Positions 55,028 through 62,842 of a stretch of 64,000 nt of DNA are shown here, piece after piece. Source of the stretch: Tenacibaculum sp. 190130A14a. Its GTDB lineage: Bacteria; Bacteroidota; Bacteroidia; Flavobacteriales; Flavobacteriaceae. The first letter of the stretch is position 1. Every line of letters starts with the position of its first letter. A model generated the notes under the pieces. The model did no database searches. It was not told the origin of the DNA and saw only the letters and a program-made list of their open reading frames with translations. A program made the translations under genes and the position numbers. The stretch lies in contig NZ_OZ040189.1 in the NCBI RefSeq assembly GCF_964048965.1, positions 1,426,001-1,490,000 on the forward strand, written 5' to 3'.

Positions 55028-55769
55028 TGTTTTGGATTGATTTAGTAATAAGTTGATATATTTTTTGTTGATGCTCATCTAGTAACCCTAAATGATGATC
55101 AATCGTTTTTTTGTCATTTCTCTTAGCCGGTCCTGTTTGTGCCTCTTCAGGACTTAAAGCCGTTATTTTTTGAGCCGTTTCTTGAATCAAAGGAGCCAAT
55201 ACTTCAAAAGGAACTTCATACTGATTGCAAATATCGTTCCCAATTTTATACATATGATTCGTAAAATTATTTACAAAAACCGCAGCTACATGCAAAGACT
55301 TACGTTGCTCAGAATTGATGGCATAGATATTCTTTCCAATAGAAGAAGCCAATTCCTCCAACAAAGCATAATCCTCTTCATGAGACGTTTCTAAGCAAAA
55401 AGGAATCGCGGTAAAATCAACCTCTTTTTCCTTAGAAAAACTTTGAAGCGGATAAAACACACCAGAACGAGCATGTTTTTGAAGCGCATCTAACGATACA
55501 GAACCCGAAGTATGCACCACCAATTTATTTTGGGTAATTAATTCAGAAGATACTTTGGCAACAGCATCATCAGAAACCGAGATAACATATACATCGGCAT
55601 CATTTAATAATTCTAAAGAGTTGGTAATAGAAGTTTGGTGTTTAAAAGCATCAATTTGAGCTATGCTACGCGCATAGATTTGTACCAATTGAATACCAGA
55701 AGCCTTTATAAAAGCTTTGGCCAAATGTGTAGCGACATTACCTCCTCCAAGAATACAAACACGAATCAT
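55011..55769 (-). CDS. Rossmann-like and DUF2520 domain-containing protein
   Basis: The 252-residue product begins with an NAD(P)-like Rossmann strand (CILGGGNVATHLAKAF). A C-terminal DUF2520 helical domain follows, with LHVAAVFVNNFTNHMYKIG and TGPAKRNDKKTIDHHLGLL. The layout resembles the 6-phosphogluconate/ProC dehydrogenase family, but substrate and reaction are unknown. It overlaps kdsC by 17 bases; the pair is common in Bacteroidota. Confidence 0.88.
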   Translation of the reverse strand: MIRVCILGGGNVATHLAKAFIKASGIQLVQIYARSIAQIDAFKHQTSITNSLELLNDADVYVISVSDDAVAKVSSELITQNKLVVHTSGSVSLDALQKHARSGVFYPLQSFSKEKEVDFTAIPFCLETSHEEDYALLEELASSIGKNIYAINSEQRKSLHVAAVFVNNFTNHMYKIGNDICNQYEVPFEVLAPLIQETAQKITALSPEEAQTGPAKRNDKKTIDHHLGLLDEHQQKIYQLITKSIQNNGEKL

Positions 55770-55938
55770 AGGAGCGAAGATATAGATATTTTTATGGAAG
55801 AAAAATCACTTAAAAATATTTTTTGCATATTTGTAGTATTATGATTGTTTAAGTTTTTACTTCAGACTTGTCGTATATCACACGACCCCAATTCTTCCTT
55901 AAAACTTTTAAGGAACATTCTTTATATCAAAAAATTTA

Positions 55939-57351
55939 ATGATGACAGAGAACAATCAAACAACCAAACAAAATATATTCTCTCTTTTTAAAGACGCCGT
56001 TTTCGGAAAACAACAAGATTTTACCACAGGAAGCATTAACAAAGCCATATTTATGTTGGCAATACCCATGATTCTTGAAATGATGATGGAATCGATATTT
56101 GCTCTAGTAGATATCATTTTTGTATCAAGAGTTAGTGTAAATGCGGTAGCAACGGTAGGACTTACAGAATCGGTATTGATTTTAGTATATGCAGTAGCCA
56201 TAGGGTTGAGTATGGCAGCAACCGCTTTGGTGGCAAGAAGAACAGGAGAGAAGGACATTGAAGGAGCCAAACAAACTGTAGTTCAAGTACTATTCTTGGG
56301 AATAGTAATTTCTATAGCGGTAAGTTTTATTGGTATCCTATACCCGAAAGAAATTTTGGGACTAATGAAAGCTGAGCCAGATTTAATCGAAGAGGGATAC
56401 AGATATACTCAAATATTGTTAGGAGGAAATATTACCGTAATGTTGCTTTTCTTAATCAATGCGGTTTTTAGAGGAGCAGGAAATGCTTCTATTGCCATGT
56501 GGACGCTGATTTTATCCAATGGATTGAATATTATTTTAGATCCGATTTTTATTTTTGGATGGGGTCCCATTCCTGCTTATGGAGTAGAAGGAGCAGCCAT
56601 TGCAACCACAACAGGTAGAGGAGTAGCCGTAATAGCTCAATTGTTAGTCTTGTTTTTTGGAGTTGGAAAAATAAAACTAGCCCTAAAAGATTTAGTATTA
56701 CGAGCAAATGTGATGATCAATTTAATAAAAACTTCTTTAGGAGGTATCGGACAGTTCATTATTGGTACCGTAAGTTGGTTATTTTTAATGCGAATAGTTG
56801 CAAATTTTGGTAGTGAAGTGTTGGCGGGATATACCATTGCCATTCGTATTATGATGTTTACTCTAATGCCAGCTTGGGGAATGAGTAATGCCGCTGCAAC
56901 CTTAGTAGGACAAAATCTAGGAGCACAACAACCCGACAGAGCGGAAAAATCGGTATGGATTACCAGTAGGTTATGTGCCTATTTTATGGGAGCTGTATCG
57001 CTTATTTATATCTTTTTTGCGCCTACTTTTTTAAGTTGGTTTTCGGATAATTCTGCATTGGTAGAAAACGGATCATTATGTTTACAAATTATAGCAGCGG
57101 GTTATATTGCCTATGCATATGGAATGGTAATAACGCAATCTTTTAATGGGGCAGGGGATACGTTTACACCAACACTAATTAACTTTGTATGCTTCTGGTT
57201 ATTTCAATTACCAATAGCCTATATCTCTGCTATTGTATTAGAATTTGGACCTCAAGGAGTCTTTTGGTCTATTACCCTAGCTGAGGTTTTGATTGCGGTA
57301 ATGGGAGTATGGTTATTTAAAAAAGGAAAATGGAAATCTGTTAAGGTATAG
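55939..57351 (+). CDS. MATE-family multidrug efflux transporter
   Basis: The 470-residue product has twelve predicted membrane helices in two halves, each with the MATE pattern: IFMLAIPMILEMMMESIFALVDIIFVSR, GLSMAATALVARRTGE and LILSNGLNIILDPIFIFGWGPIPAYGVEGAAIAT. These transporters export drugs and cationic compounds using Na+ or H+ gradients. Nothing nearby names its substrate. It has a 60-base leader and is monocistronic. Confidence 0.94.
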   Translation: MMTENNQTTKQNIFSLFKDAVFGKQQDFTTGSINKAIFMLAIPMILEMMMESIFALVDIIFVSRVSVNAVATVGLTESVLILVYAVAIGLSMAATALVARRTGEKDIEGAKQTVVQVLFLGIVISIAVSFIGILYPKEILGLMKAEPDLIEEGYRYTQILLGGNITVMLLFLINAVFRGAGNASIAMWTLILSNGLNIILDPIFIFGWGPIPAYGVEGAAIATTTGRGVAVIAQLLVLFFGVGKIKLALKDLVLRANVMINLIKTSLGGIGQFIIGTVSWLFLMRIVANFGSEVLAGYTIAIRIMMFTLMPAWGMSNAAATLVGQNLGAQQPDRAEKSVWITSRLCAYFMGAVSLIYIFFAPTFLSWFSDNSALVENGSLCLQIIAAGYIAYAYGMVITQSFNGAGDTFTPTLINFVCFWLFQLPIAYISAIVLEFGPQGVFWSITLAEVLIAVMGVWLFKKGKWKSVKV

Positions 57352-57407
57352 GAAGAGTTTTATACCTTAGCTATTGTAAATAGTAAACCTTATTCAACCC
57401 CAAAAAA

Positions 57408-58028
57408 ATGGTAAGCGCTTGGAATAATGAAATATTGGCAAATCCTATTGATAAAGAGCCAAAGGAAGTGTTTATGGCATATTGCAATGAAATCGGAGAT
57501 TATTTTGAAGAAAGAGGCTTTAAATATTTTAAATCGAAACCTAGAATTGAAAAAAGAATTGGTGATATAATTATTAGTGTTAATTTCTGGTCTTTCACTA
57601 TGAATAGAATGAATGATAGCGTATTGATGGAAATATTACCCTATGCTAAGTCTAAGAAGTTAAAAAAATGGATAAAGACCAATGGAGTTGGACGAAATGA
57701 GTTTCTTTTCGGGCCAATTATTAAATCGAATGTTGTGTCAATTTTAGGACATAGTCCAAAGGATTTTGAAACTCTAATGGAACGAATACATGAAGTGTTC
57801 ATAAAACAATTAGAAAATTTTGTTTTAATTATCGAAAATCCAAAAAATATAATTGAATTAGAAGAGAATCATAAGGGGTTAATACTTGATAATTTCTTAG
57901 CGTATATTTGTATGGACTATCCTGATTTGGCGGAATTGGCATTTGAAAAATTTAAATTAAACATTGATAAAACTAAGGAGCAGGAATTTTTAAAATGGAG
58001 GGAAGCTAATAAAGCTGACTTTATTTAG
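57408..58028 (+). CDS. Hypothetical protein, 206 residues
   Basis: No family is recognised; a weak resemblance to DUF4304-like proteins is possible. It is cytosolic, alpha/beta mixed, with VFMAYCNEIGDYFEERGFKY and a lysine/glutamate-rich C-terminal helix. Base composition is ordinary for the window. It is 61 bases before the deacetylase gene, with no sign of shared function. Confidence 0.68.
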   Translation: MVSAWNNEILANPIDKEPKEVFMAYCNEIGDYFEERGFKYFKSKPRIEKRIGDIIISVNFWSFTMNRMNDSVLMEILPYAKSKKLKKWIKTNGVGRNEFLFGPIIKSNVVSILGHSPKDFETLMERIHEVFIKQLENFVLIIENPKNIIELEENHKGLILDNFLAYICMDYPDLAELAFEKFKLNIDKTKEQEFLKWREANKADFI

Positions 58029-58089
58029 TGGGGTAACCAAAGCGTTATAAAACCTGTTTTGCAATAAAATAAAAGAGATTAAACAATAC

Positions 58090-58806
58090 ATGAAACTAGA
58101 TATATTAGCTTTTGGAGCACACCCTGATGATGTAGAATTAGGATGTGCCGCTACCATAGCAAAAGAAATTTCTTTAGGAAAGAAAGTTGGAATTGTAGAT
58201 TTAACAAGAGGAGAATTAGGAACCCGTGGTTCTGCAGAGTTGAGAGACCAAGAAGCAGCAAAGGCTGCGGAAATCTTAGGAGTGAGTGTCCGAGAAAATT
58301 TAGGTTTTGCAGATGGCTTTTTTGTAAACGATAAAGAACATCAATTAGCTATTATAAAAATGATCCGTAAGTATCAACCAGACGTGGTATTATGTAATGC
58401 AATTGACGATAGACATATTGATCACCCAAAAGGAAGTCAGCTAGTATCTGATGCTTGTTTTTTAAGTGGATTGCTCAAGATTGAAACGGAGTTAGATGGG
58501 AAGCAACAAGAAAAGTGGCGACCGAAGCAAGTATATCATTATATTCAATGGAAAAACATTGAGCCTGACTTTGTAGTAGACGTTACTGGATTTATCGATA
58601 AAAAGGTAGCATCAGTAATGGCGTATTCATCGCAGTTCTTTGATCCTAAAAGTAATGAACCAGAAACACCTATTACAAGCAAAAATTTTACGGATAGTGT
58701 GGAGTACAGAGCAAGAGATTTAGGAAGGCTTATAGGAGTGGATTATGCAGAGGGCTTTACCTCAGAACGTTACGTTGCAGTAGAAAATTTAAGTAAATTA
58801 ATTTAA
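58090..58806 (+). CDS. bshB1: BshB1-type bacillithiol biosynthesis deacetylase
   Basis: The 238-residue LmbE-family product has the zinc site AHPDDVE (9-15) and a His in DRHIDHPKG, plus ELGTRG. It removes the acetyl group from N-acetylglucosaminyl malate in bacillithiol synthesis. Length and layout match the BshB1 form common in Bacteroidota. No other bsh genes are in the window. Confidence 0.92.
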   Translation: MKLDILAFGAHPDDVELGCAATIAKEISLGKKVGIVDLTRGELGTRGSAELRDQEAAKAAEILGVSVRENLGFADGFFVNDKEHQLAIIKMIRKYQPDVVLCNAIDDRHIDHPKGSQLVSDACFLSGLLKIETELDGKQQEKWRPKQVYHYIQWKNIEPDFVVDVTGFIDKKVASVMAYSSQFFDPKSNEPETPITSKNFTDSVEYRARDLGRLIGVDYAEGFTSERYVAVENLSKLI

Positions 58807-58814
58807 GTTTTTAT

Positions 58815-58845
58815 TTGGTGAGAATGTAAAAAAGACATATATTTG
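58815..58845 (+). promoter_or_regulatory. Promoter of tRNA-His
   Basis: TTG (58815-58817), 20 bases, then TATATTTG (58838-58845): the Bacteroidota consensus. The likely start is near 58852, about 10 bases before the tRNA. Confidence 0.85.
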
Positions 58846-58861
58846 CACCCGCAATACAAAT

Positions 58862-58936
58862 GGTGATTGTAGCTCAGTTGGTTAGAGCGCTGGATTGTGG
58901 TTCCAGAGGTCGCCGGTTCGAACCCGGTCTTTCACC
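58862..58936 (+). tRNA. tRNA-His, anticodon GTG (58897-58899)
   Basis: A cloverleaf is visible: D stem GCTC/GAGC, anticodon stem CTGGA/TCCAG with loop TTGTGGT, and T stem with loop TTCGAAC. An extra G at -1 pairs with C73, the identity feature of His tRNA. Two acceptor-stem positions (5:68 and 6:67) would be T-T mismatches (GTGATTG against CTTTCAC). Only CA follows C73 in the genome. It has its own promoter and terminator. Confidence 0.95.
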
Positions 58937-58937
58937 C

Positions 58938-58967
58938 AAAGCCTTTTCTTTTTAGAAAAGGCTTTTT
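58938..58967 (+). terminator. Intrinsic terminator of tRNA-His
   Basis: A perfect 12-bp stem (AAAGCCTTTTCT / AGAAAAGGCTTT) with a 4-base loop directly follows the tRNA and ends in a T-run. Confidence 0.9.
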
Positions 58968-59170
58968 TTATTTTTAAACCTTTTCAATAGTAAAAATACA
59001 CGCTTAACAATTTTTATAGAAAAGAGTGTCATATCAAATTCAAATTATAGAAAACTGTTTCAAATTATTAAATAGGAATAAGGCGTTTTTTTGATATGCT
59101 TAAAAGTTGTTTAATTGTTAGATTTACCTTTTTATAAATTATAAACAGCTCATATTTTTATACAATTCAT

Positions 59171-59683
59171 ATGATTCAATTAAAACCGCTTTTAAAAGAA
59201 CATGTAGTACCCTTTTATACTTGGATTAACGATGATGAGGTCATCAAATATTCCTTACCATTATTTTTAAAAATTGAAACCAAAGAAGAGATAGATACTT
59301 GGTATGCTGAACTATTGAAGGATACCGAATTACTCAATCTAGGGATTTTCCTTGAAGAAACGGATCAATTAATTGGATATGCAGGAATCTGTAATATTTC
59401 GAAGCTTAATAAGTCAGGAGAGTACTATATATTCATTGGAGAAAAGAGTTTTTGGAGCAAAGGAATCGCGAAAGTAGTGACCAAAGAAATAGTACATATT
59501 GGTTTTAATGAATATGATTTAAACAGAATATTTTTAACGGTTTCAGAACCCAATATTGGAGGAGTGAAGGCATATGAAAAAGTTGGTTTTACATATGAAG
59601 GAAATCTACGAGAAGCTTGTTTTAGAGACAATGCATTTCACGATAAAATTATAATGTCGGTTTTAAAATCAGAATGGAAATAA
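59171..59683 (+). CDS. GNAT N-acetyltransferase (RimJ/RimL-like)
   Basis: The 170-residue product has the GNAT core: the strand with LIGYAGICNISKLNKSGEY, the acetyl-CoA loop region SKGIAKVVTKEIV and the NRIFLTVSEPNIGGVKAYEKVGF motif. The target, protein or small molecule, is unknown. It is the first gene of the accessory stretch downstream of the tRNA. The 59127-59170 leader shows nothing notable. Confidence 0.88.
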   Translation: MIQLKPLLKEHVVPFYTWINDDEVIKYSLPLFLKIETKEEIDTWYAELLKDTELLNLGIFLEETDQLIGYAGICNISKLNKSGEYYIFIGEKSFWSKGIAKVVTKEIVHIGFNEYDLNRIFLTVSEPNIGGVKAYEKVGFTYEGNLREACFRDNAFHDKIIMSVLKSEWK

Positions 59684-59692
59684 AAAGTAAAG

Positions 59693-59716
59693 AGCACCTT
59701 AATTAAGGTGTTTTTT
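59693..59716 (+). terminator. Intrinsic terminator of the GNAT gene
   Basis: A 9-bp palindrome (GCACCTTAA / TTAAGGTGT) is followed by TTTTTT. Confidence 0.85.
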
Positions 59717-59726
59717 GTTTTAAAAG

Positions 59727-59899
59727 AAGCCACACCAAAAAAGTGTGGCTTTGCTTAAAAAACTAGTTGAGTATTAATTATAGCAATAAATTGCTTCGAC
59801 AATATATGAAATAAATTATGATTTGATATAAAAAGAAAACCCACTCAAAAATTGAGTGGGAAAATTGCTATGAAAAAGAGCTTAAGACGTCTCTTAAGC
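59727..59899. repeat. Three strong hairpins in an otherwise empty stretch
   Basis: Hairpins at 59727-59751 (AAGCCACAC / GTGTGGCTT), 59840-59860 (CCCACTCAA / TTGAGTGGG) and 59880-59899 (GCTTAAGA / TCTTAAGC) each have 8- to 9-bp perfect stems. The region 59717-60080 carries no convincing gene. Confidence 0.55.
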
Positions 59900-60080
59900 A
59901 CTGCGAATGTAAGTATAATAAAATGACTTACACTATAAAATCGAATAAATAGTTAAAAACCTGTAGAAAAGAATGAATACAATGTGTTTTTGTACTAGCA
60001 AATGAATATTTTACTGCTCCTTTTGCCATTTGTTCACAGGATTTGGATGGGGTTTTAAAGAAAAGAATAGAACTTTTTAT

Positions 60081-60105
60081 AAAAAAAGCTCTCATAAATG
60101 AGAGC
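60081..60105 (-). terminator. Intrinsic terminator of the precursor peptide gene
   Basis: The 8-bp stem GCTCTCAT / ATGAGAGC with a 2-base loop is followed on the minus strand by seven T. It lies 24 bases past the stop codon of the small gene at 60130. Confidence 0.85.
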
Positions 60106-60129
60106 AGGCACTATTATTAGAATTTAATT

Positions 60130-60282
60130 TTAAGACGGGCATGGCTCAATATAAACTTGACAAACATCTATGTGCTGATCTATACATGCAAAGTATTTTA
60201 GGCACCAATATTTACCTCCATTAATAGATTGTTGATCTGATTTGTTCAAGGTTGTACCTAAGTTTGAAATTTTTTGTAACAT
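60130..60282 (-). CDS. Double-glycine leader precursor peptide with four core cysteines (50 residues)
   Basis: The gene encodes a leader ending LNKSDQQSINGG (residues 12-23), the flavobacterial form of the bacteriocin/RiPP leader cut after GG by a peptidase-containing ABC transporter. The 27-residue core that follows is rich in aromatic residues and has cysteines at 27, 33, 41 and 48. These may form disulfides or other crosslinks. No transporter or modification enzyme lies in this window. It has its own terminator. It could be a bacteriocin or signalling peptide. Confidence 0.75.
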   Translation of the reverse strand: MLQKISNLGTTLNKSDQQSINGGKYWCLKYFACIDQHIDVCQVYIEPCPS

Positions 60283-60471
60283 GATTATAAATTTTAAGAT
60301 TACTTAAATCTAGAAAGTTTTGCCTAAGAATTATATTAATTGAGATAGAGCACATAAATAGAGGAGTTTATAACAATATTAATAAGATTACTAGAAATCT
60401 TTAGTTAAGTCAATCTGAACAGTATTTATTCTTTTAAATAATAATTTTGCTAATTTAGCTAGAAAGATAAT

Positions 60472-60551
60472 GACATATAAGTACGTCGATTTCTGTATCC
60501 ATCTGGATGGATAACGACGTATTTTATACGTATATAAACAAGTTGTAAGCC
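60472..60551. repeat. Possible attC-like site at the head of the cassette array
   Basis: An outer imperfect inverted repeat (ATATAAGTACGTCG / CGACGTATTTTATACGTATAT) encloses a perfect 8-bp hairpin TATCCATC / GATGGATA (60496-60513). The site ends in GTTGTAAGCC (60542-60551), whose exact complement closes the first cassette at 61206. A matching AAC half on the left side is not clear. Confidence 0.5.
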
Positions 60552-60554
60552 ATT

Positions 60555-61202
60555 ATGAAAAACCGAAAAATCAAAATATTAGGATATGGACTTTATCTAT
60601 TGATAAGTATCGGTTTATTGATTTTACTTTTTATGATGCGAGACCAGTTTAATTGGATAGCAGGCGGATTAAGAGAATTATTCACATACTTGCTCATTGG
60701 ACTGACAATCATTTTTTCAATAATAGCAATTACCAAGTACTTAAAATCAAGAAACAGAAAAACAGTCTTTTTTGGTCTGGTTGGAATAATTCCTTGCTTT
60801 TTGGCGATTCCATTTTTTGAAGCACCTGTCTTTATCGAAAAGAACAGTCTGAGCGAAAAGGTAGAAACAATTGAATTGACCTATATCGCCTGGGCTTGTG
60901 ACTGTGCGAATTGGGCGACTAAAGAAGATTTGAAAAAATATTCTGAAAATATTGGGGATTCGTTAGCCTATCAAAGCATATTCATCGAACCATCGGATGA
61001 ATCAATTAAATTGCCTGACACACTTGGGTATAGCAATGACATAATAAAATTCACTGGACAGTTTTATCAGAATAGAGGTTTTCCGAAAGACTATCAATCA
61101 TTTGAAAACCCTGATAAAGCACGAATTTTTAGGTATACTGATTATGAAGTTGTAAAGAGTAATTATGGAGAATATCAAAAGTCATTGAGTGAAAATGAAT
61201 AA
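60555..61202 (+). CDS. Membrane protein of cassette 1 (215 residues)
   Basis: No family is recognised. Three membrane helices are predicted in residues 1-98. They are followed by a soluble part starting about residue 100, with WACDCANW (three cysteines close by a Trp) and a helical tail. It is the only gene of the first cassette; its start is 13 bases after the GTT core. Confidence 0.66.
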   Translation: MKNRKIKILGYGLYLLISIGLLILLFMMRDQFNWIAGGLRELFTYLLIGLTIIFSIIAITKYLKSRNRKTVFFGLVGIIPCFLAIPFFEAPVFIEKNSLSEKVETIELTYIAWACDCANWATKEDLKKYSENIGDSLAYQSIFIEPSDESIKLPDTLGYSNDIIKFTGQFYQNRGFPKDYQSFENPDKARIFRYTDYEVVKSNYGEYQKSLSENE

Positions 61203-61205
61203 ACG

Positions 61206-61403
61206 GCTTACAACACGGTATATAACAAATAGGGCGTTCACTGATTTAGGGAAGTTCAGTGCTATTTACAAACACCGCCAAATCGTTGATTTGGCTTTTA
61301 AAATGAATAAAATAAAAACAAAATACAACGATTTGGCTCAGTACAAACTTGAAAGTTCAGTGCTTTCTACTGCCCTACTTGCCATATACTAAACGTTATG
61401 CTC
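61206..61403. repeat. attC-like site between cassettes 1 and 2 (198 bp)
   Basis: Order: GGCTTACAAC (61206-61215); left arm ACGGTATATAACAAATAGGG (61216-61235); perfect inner arms GCCAAATCGTTG (61277-61288) and CAACGATTTGGC (61326-61337); right arm TGCCCTACTTGCCATATACT (61371-61390); and the next GTTATGCTC (61395-61403). The arms pair imperfectly, giving one long hairpin. A 67-codon frame across it is spurious. Confidence 0.62.
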
Positions 61404-61409
61404 AATTAA

Positions 61410-61739
61410 ATGCAGAGACCAATAAAAAACATATGGATTGAGAGTGAAGACAAAGGAGCAATTATTGGCGGAACTGAAGAAGTAAATGATAATTCTGATG
61501 TGATTGTAACTTTTGATGATAAAAGTAGATATGTTGCTACATTCTTCACCTATGATAATATCGAACATTTAAGACAAAAGAATAAACAAACAGGCGAATG
61601 TCTAAATGGTAGATTTTTCTGGGCTTCTGATATGATAATTATTGAAAGAATTAACAGAAAAGAAATAGAAGAAATTATTCAACACCTAATCAAGGAAGAA
61701 GAATTTAACTCTGTTTTTAACCAAATTATAGAAGAATAA
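61410..61739 (+). CDS. Hypothetical protein of cassette 2 (109 residues)
   Basis: No family is recognised. It is a small, acidic cytosolic protein with VIVTFDDKSRYVATFFTYDN and GRFFWASDMIIIERI. The strand-helix pattern suggests a compact alpha/beta domain such as those of small immunity proteins, which is only a resemblance. It is followed with no gap by the next gene. Confidence 0.68.
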   Translation: MQRPIKNIWIESEDKGAIIGGTEEVNDNSDVIVTFDDKSRYVATFFTYDNIEHLRQKNKQTGECLNGRFFWASDMIIIERINRKEIEEIIQHLIKEEEFNSVFNQIIEE

Positions 61740-62150
61740 ATGGCAGTTGATATAATATTAACAGTTAACGGAAAAGAACCCGAGTACAACGAAGAAACAT
61801 CTATTAGATTTGATGATGAAGACTCTAATGGAGATTATTGGTTTCTCCTTCCCTTCTTTGAGACTTTGAGAACAAAAACGAGTGAAATGATTGATTTATA
61901 TGATGACTGTGTCTTTGAAAACGGAAATCTAGATAAATTAAAGACCGAACTGATTATTAAAATCAATGAACTCAGAGCTGAATCAAAAAATAAATGGGAT
62001 GTTCATACGGGTACGCAAGTACACCCTCTAAAAAAAGAAATCTATAAACCTGTAGTTAAAAAAGATTTAATAGAAAAAATGGAGAAATGGTTAATGATTA
62101 CAGACTTAGCCATTGAAAAAAACGAAAAATTGGTTGGAATAGGAGATTAA
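61740..62150 (+). CDS. Hypothetical protein of cassette 2 (136 residues)
   Basis: No family is recognised. It starts directly after the stop of the 109-residue gene, so the two are translationally coupled. It is acidic, mixed alpha/beta, with SNGDYWFLLPFFETLRTKT and DVHTGTQVHPLKKEIY. Its stop overlaps the convergent HTH gene by 4 bases. A pairing with the upstream gene, for example toxin and immunity, is conceivable but not shown. Confidence 0.68.
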   Translation: MAVDIILTVNGKEPEYNEETSIRFDDEDSNGDYWFLLPFFETLRTKTSEMIDLYDDCVFENGNLDKLKTELIIKINELRAESKNKWDVHTGTQVHPLKKEIYKPVVKKDLIEKMEKWLMITDLAIEKNEKLVGIGD

Positions 62151-62362
62151 AAATCAACCAACTCTTTTAGCGAAACTTCTAAAGCCTTAGCAATTTCCAA
62201 AAGTGAATAAATAGTCGGATTGACTTTTCCGTTCTCCAACTTTTCAAGTGCTTGTCTGTCTTTATTGCAAGCTCTAGCCAAATCGGACTGACTCCAGCCT
62301 TTTTGACTTCTTAACTCAACAATACGCTGACCGACTTTCTTTTTAAGTTGTTCTTTATTCAC
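62147..62362 (-). CDS. HTH_3 (Xre-family) transcriptional regulator
   Basis: The 71-residue product is a single Cro/C1-type helix-turn-helix: IVELRSQKGWSQSDLARACNKD, recognition-helix segment RQALEKLENGKVNP, and a capping helix. It lacks a second domain. It is divergent from the SymE-like gene, and the shared 95-base gap holds two near-identical dyad repeats, likely its operators. Confidence 0.88.
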   Translation of the reverse strand: MNKEQLKKKVGQRIVELRSQKGWSQSDLARACNKDRQALEKLENGKVNPTIYSLLEIAKALEVSLKELVDF

Positions 62363-62392
62363 AGAACAAATGTCAATTAATTATACGACAAT

Positions 62393-62457
62393 TTTGTCAT
62401 ATAAAAGTTTGACAACTCAATTTAAACTCTTATGTTTGTCATATAAATAGTTGACAA
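62393..62457. promoter_or_regulatory. Two operator-like repeats, 42 bp apart, between HTH and SymE genes
   Basis: TTTGTCATATAAAAGTTTGACAA-type sequence occurs at 62393-62415 and again at 62435-62457, with 20 of 23 bases alike. Each has TTGTCA and TGACAA halves. The second copy ends at the TTG start of the SymE-like gene. The 42-bp period is four helical turns. Confidence 0.68.
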
Positions 62458-62661
62458 TTGAGTAATTTCAGGATTTTAAAAATATACAGTAAGTTCCGTT
62501 ATCGAAGATGGGGGAGCAATTATACTGTACCTGAAATTAGGCTCGAAGGACAATGGCTTGAACAACTTGGATTTAAAAAAGGAGATACTGTAAAAATTGA
62601 CCAGAAAAAAAACAAACTGATAATAACAGTGAGAAAAGAAAAAGAGCATAACAAGGTATAA
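62458..62661 (+). CDS. SymE-like toxin
   Basis: The 67-residue product has the SymE toxin pattern: PEIRLEGQWLEQLGFKKGD followed by TVKIDQKKNKLIITV, an AbrB-like swapped-hairpin fold. The TTG start abuts the second operator repeat. In E. coli SymE is an SOS-induced RNase-like toxin controlled by an antisense RNA. Here an HTH gene, not an antisense RNA, is the visible neighbour. It ends 18 bases before the AAC end of cassette 2. Confidence 0.8.
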   Translation: MSNFRILKIYSKFRYRRWGSNYTVPEIRLEGQWLEQLGFKKGDTVKIDQKKNKLIITVRKEKEHNKV

Positions 62662-62837
62662 AGCAAATAGGGCGTTTGTGGTTACCGAAAGTTTTGTATT
62701 TTTAAGCAATCACGCCAAAACAAAGTTTTGACGTTTAAGAAAATATAAATGTAAAAACGTTTGTTTTGGCTTAGTGCAAACTCAAAAGGTTATTTCCTTT
62801 TACTGCCCTACTTGCCTTATACAAACCGTTAGCAATT
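62644..62837. repeat. attC-like site between cassettes 2 and 3 (194 bp)
   Basis: Order: GAGCATAAC (62644-62652); left arm GGTATAAAGCAAATAGGGCG; perfect inner arms GCCAAAACAAA (62714-62724) and TTTGTTTTGGC (62760-62770); right arm TGCCCTACTTGCCTTATAC; then GTTAGCAATT (62828-62837). The left and right arms closely match those of the site at 61206. Confidence 0.62.
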
Positions 62838-62842
62838 ATTAG

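Noticed and set aside
59928..60029. 33-codon minus-strand frame starting MAKGAVKYSFAS
   Set aside because: It has no recognisable motif and no ribosome-binding context. It lies just past a terminator of another gene. Left unannotated for lack of support.
61189..61392. 67-codon open frame between the 215-residue gene and the 109-residue gene
   Set aside because: It lies almost wholly inside the palindromic attC-like site and reads through its arms; the protein has no coherent pattern.
62393..62457. Short direct repeats as a CRISPR array
   Set aside because: Only two copies, with dyad symmetry and placed between divergent promoters; no cas genes. They fit operators.
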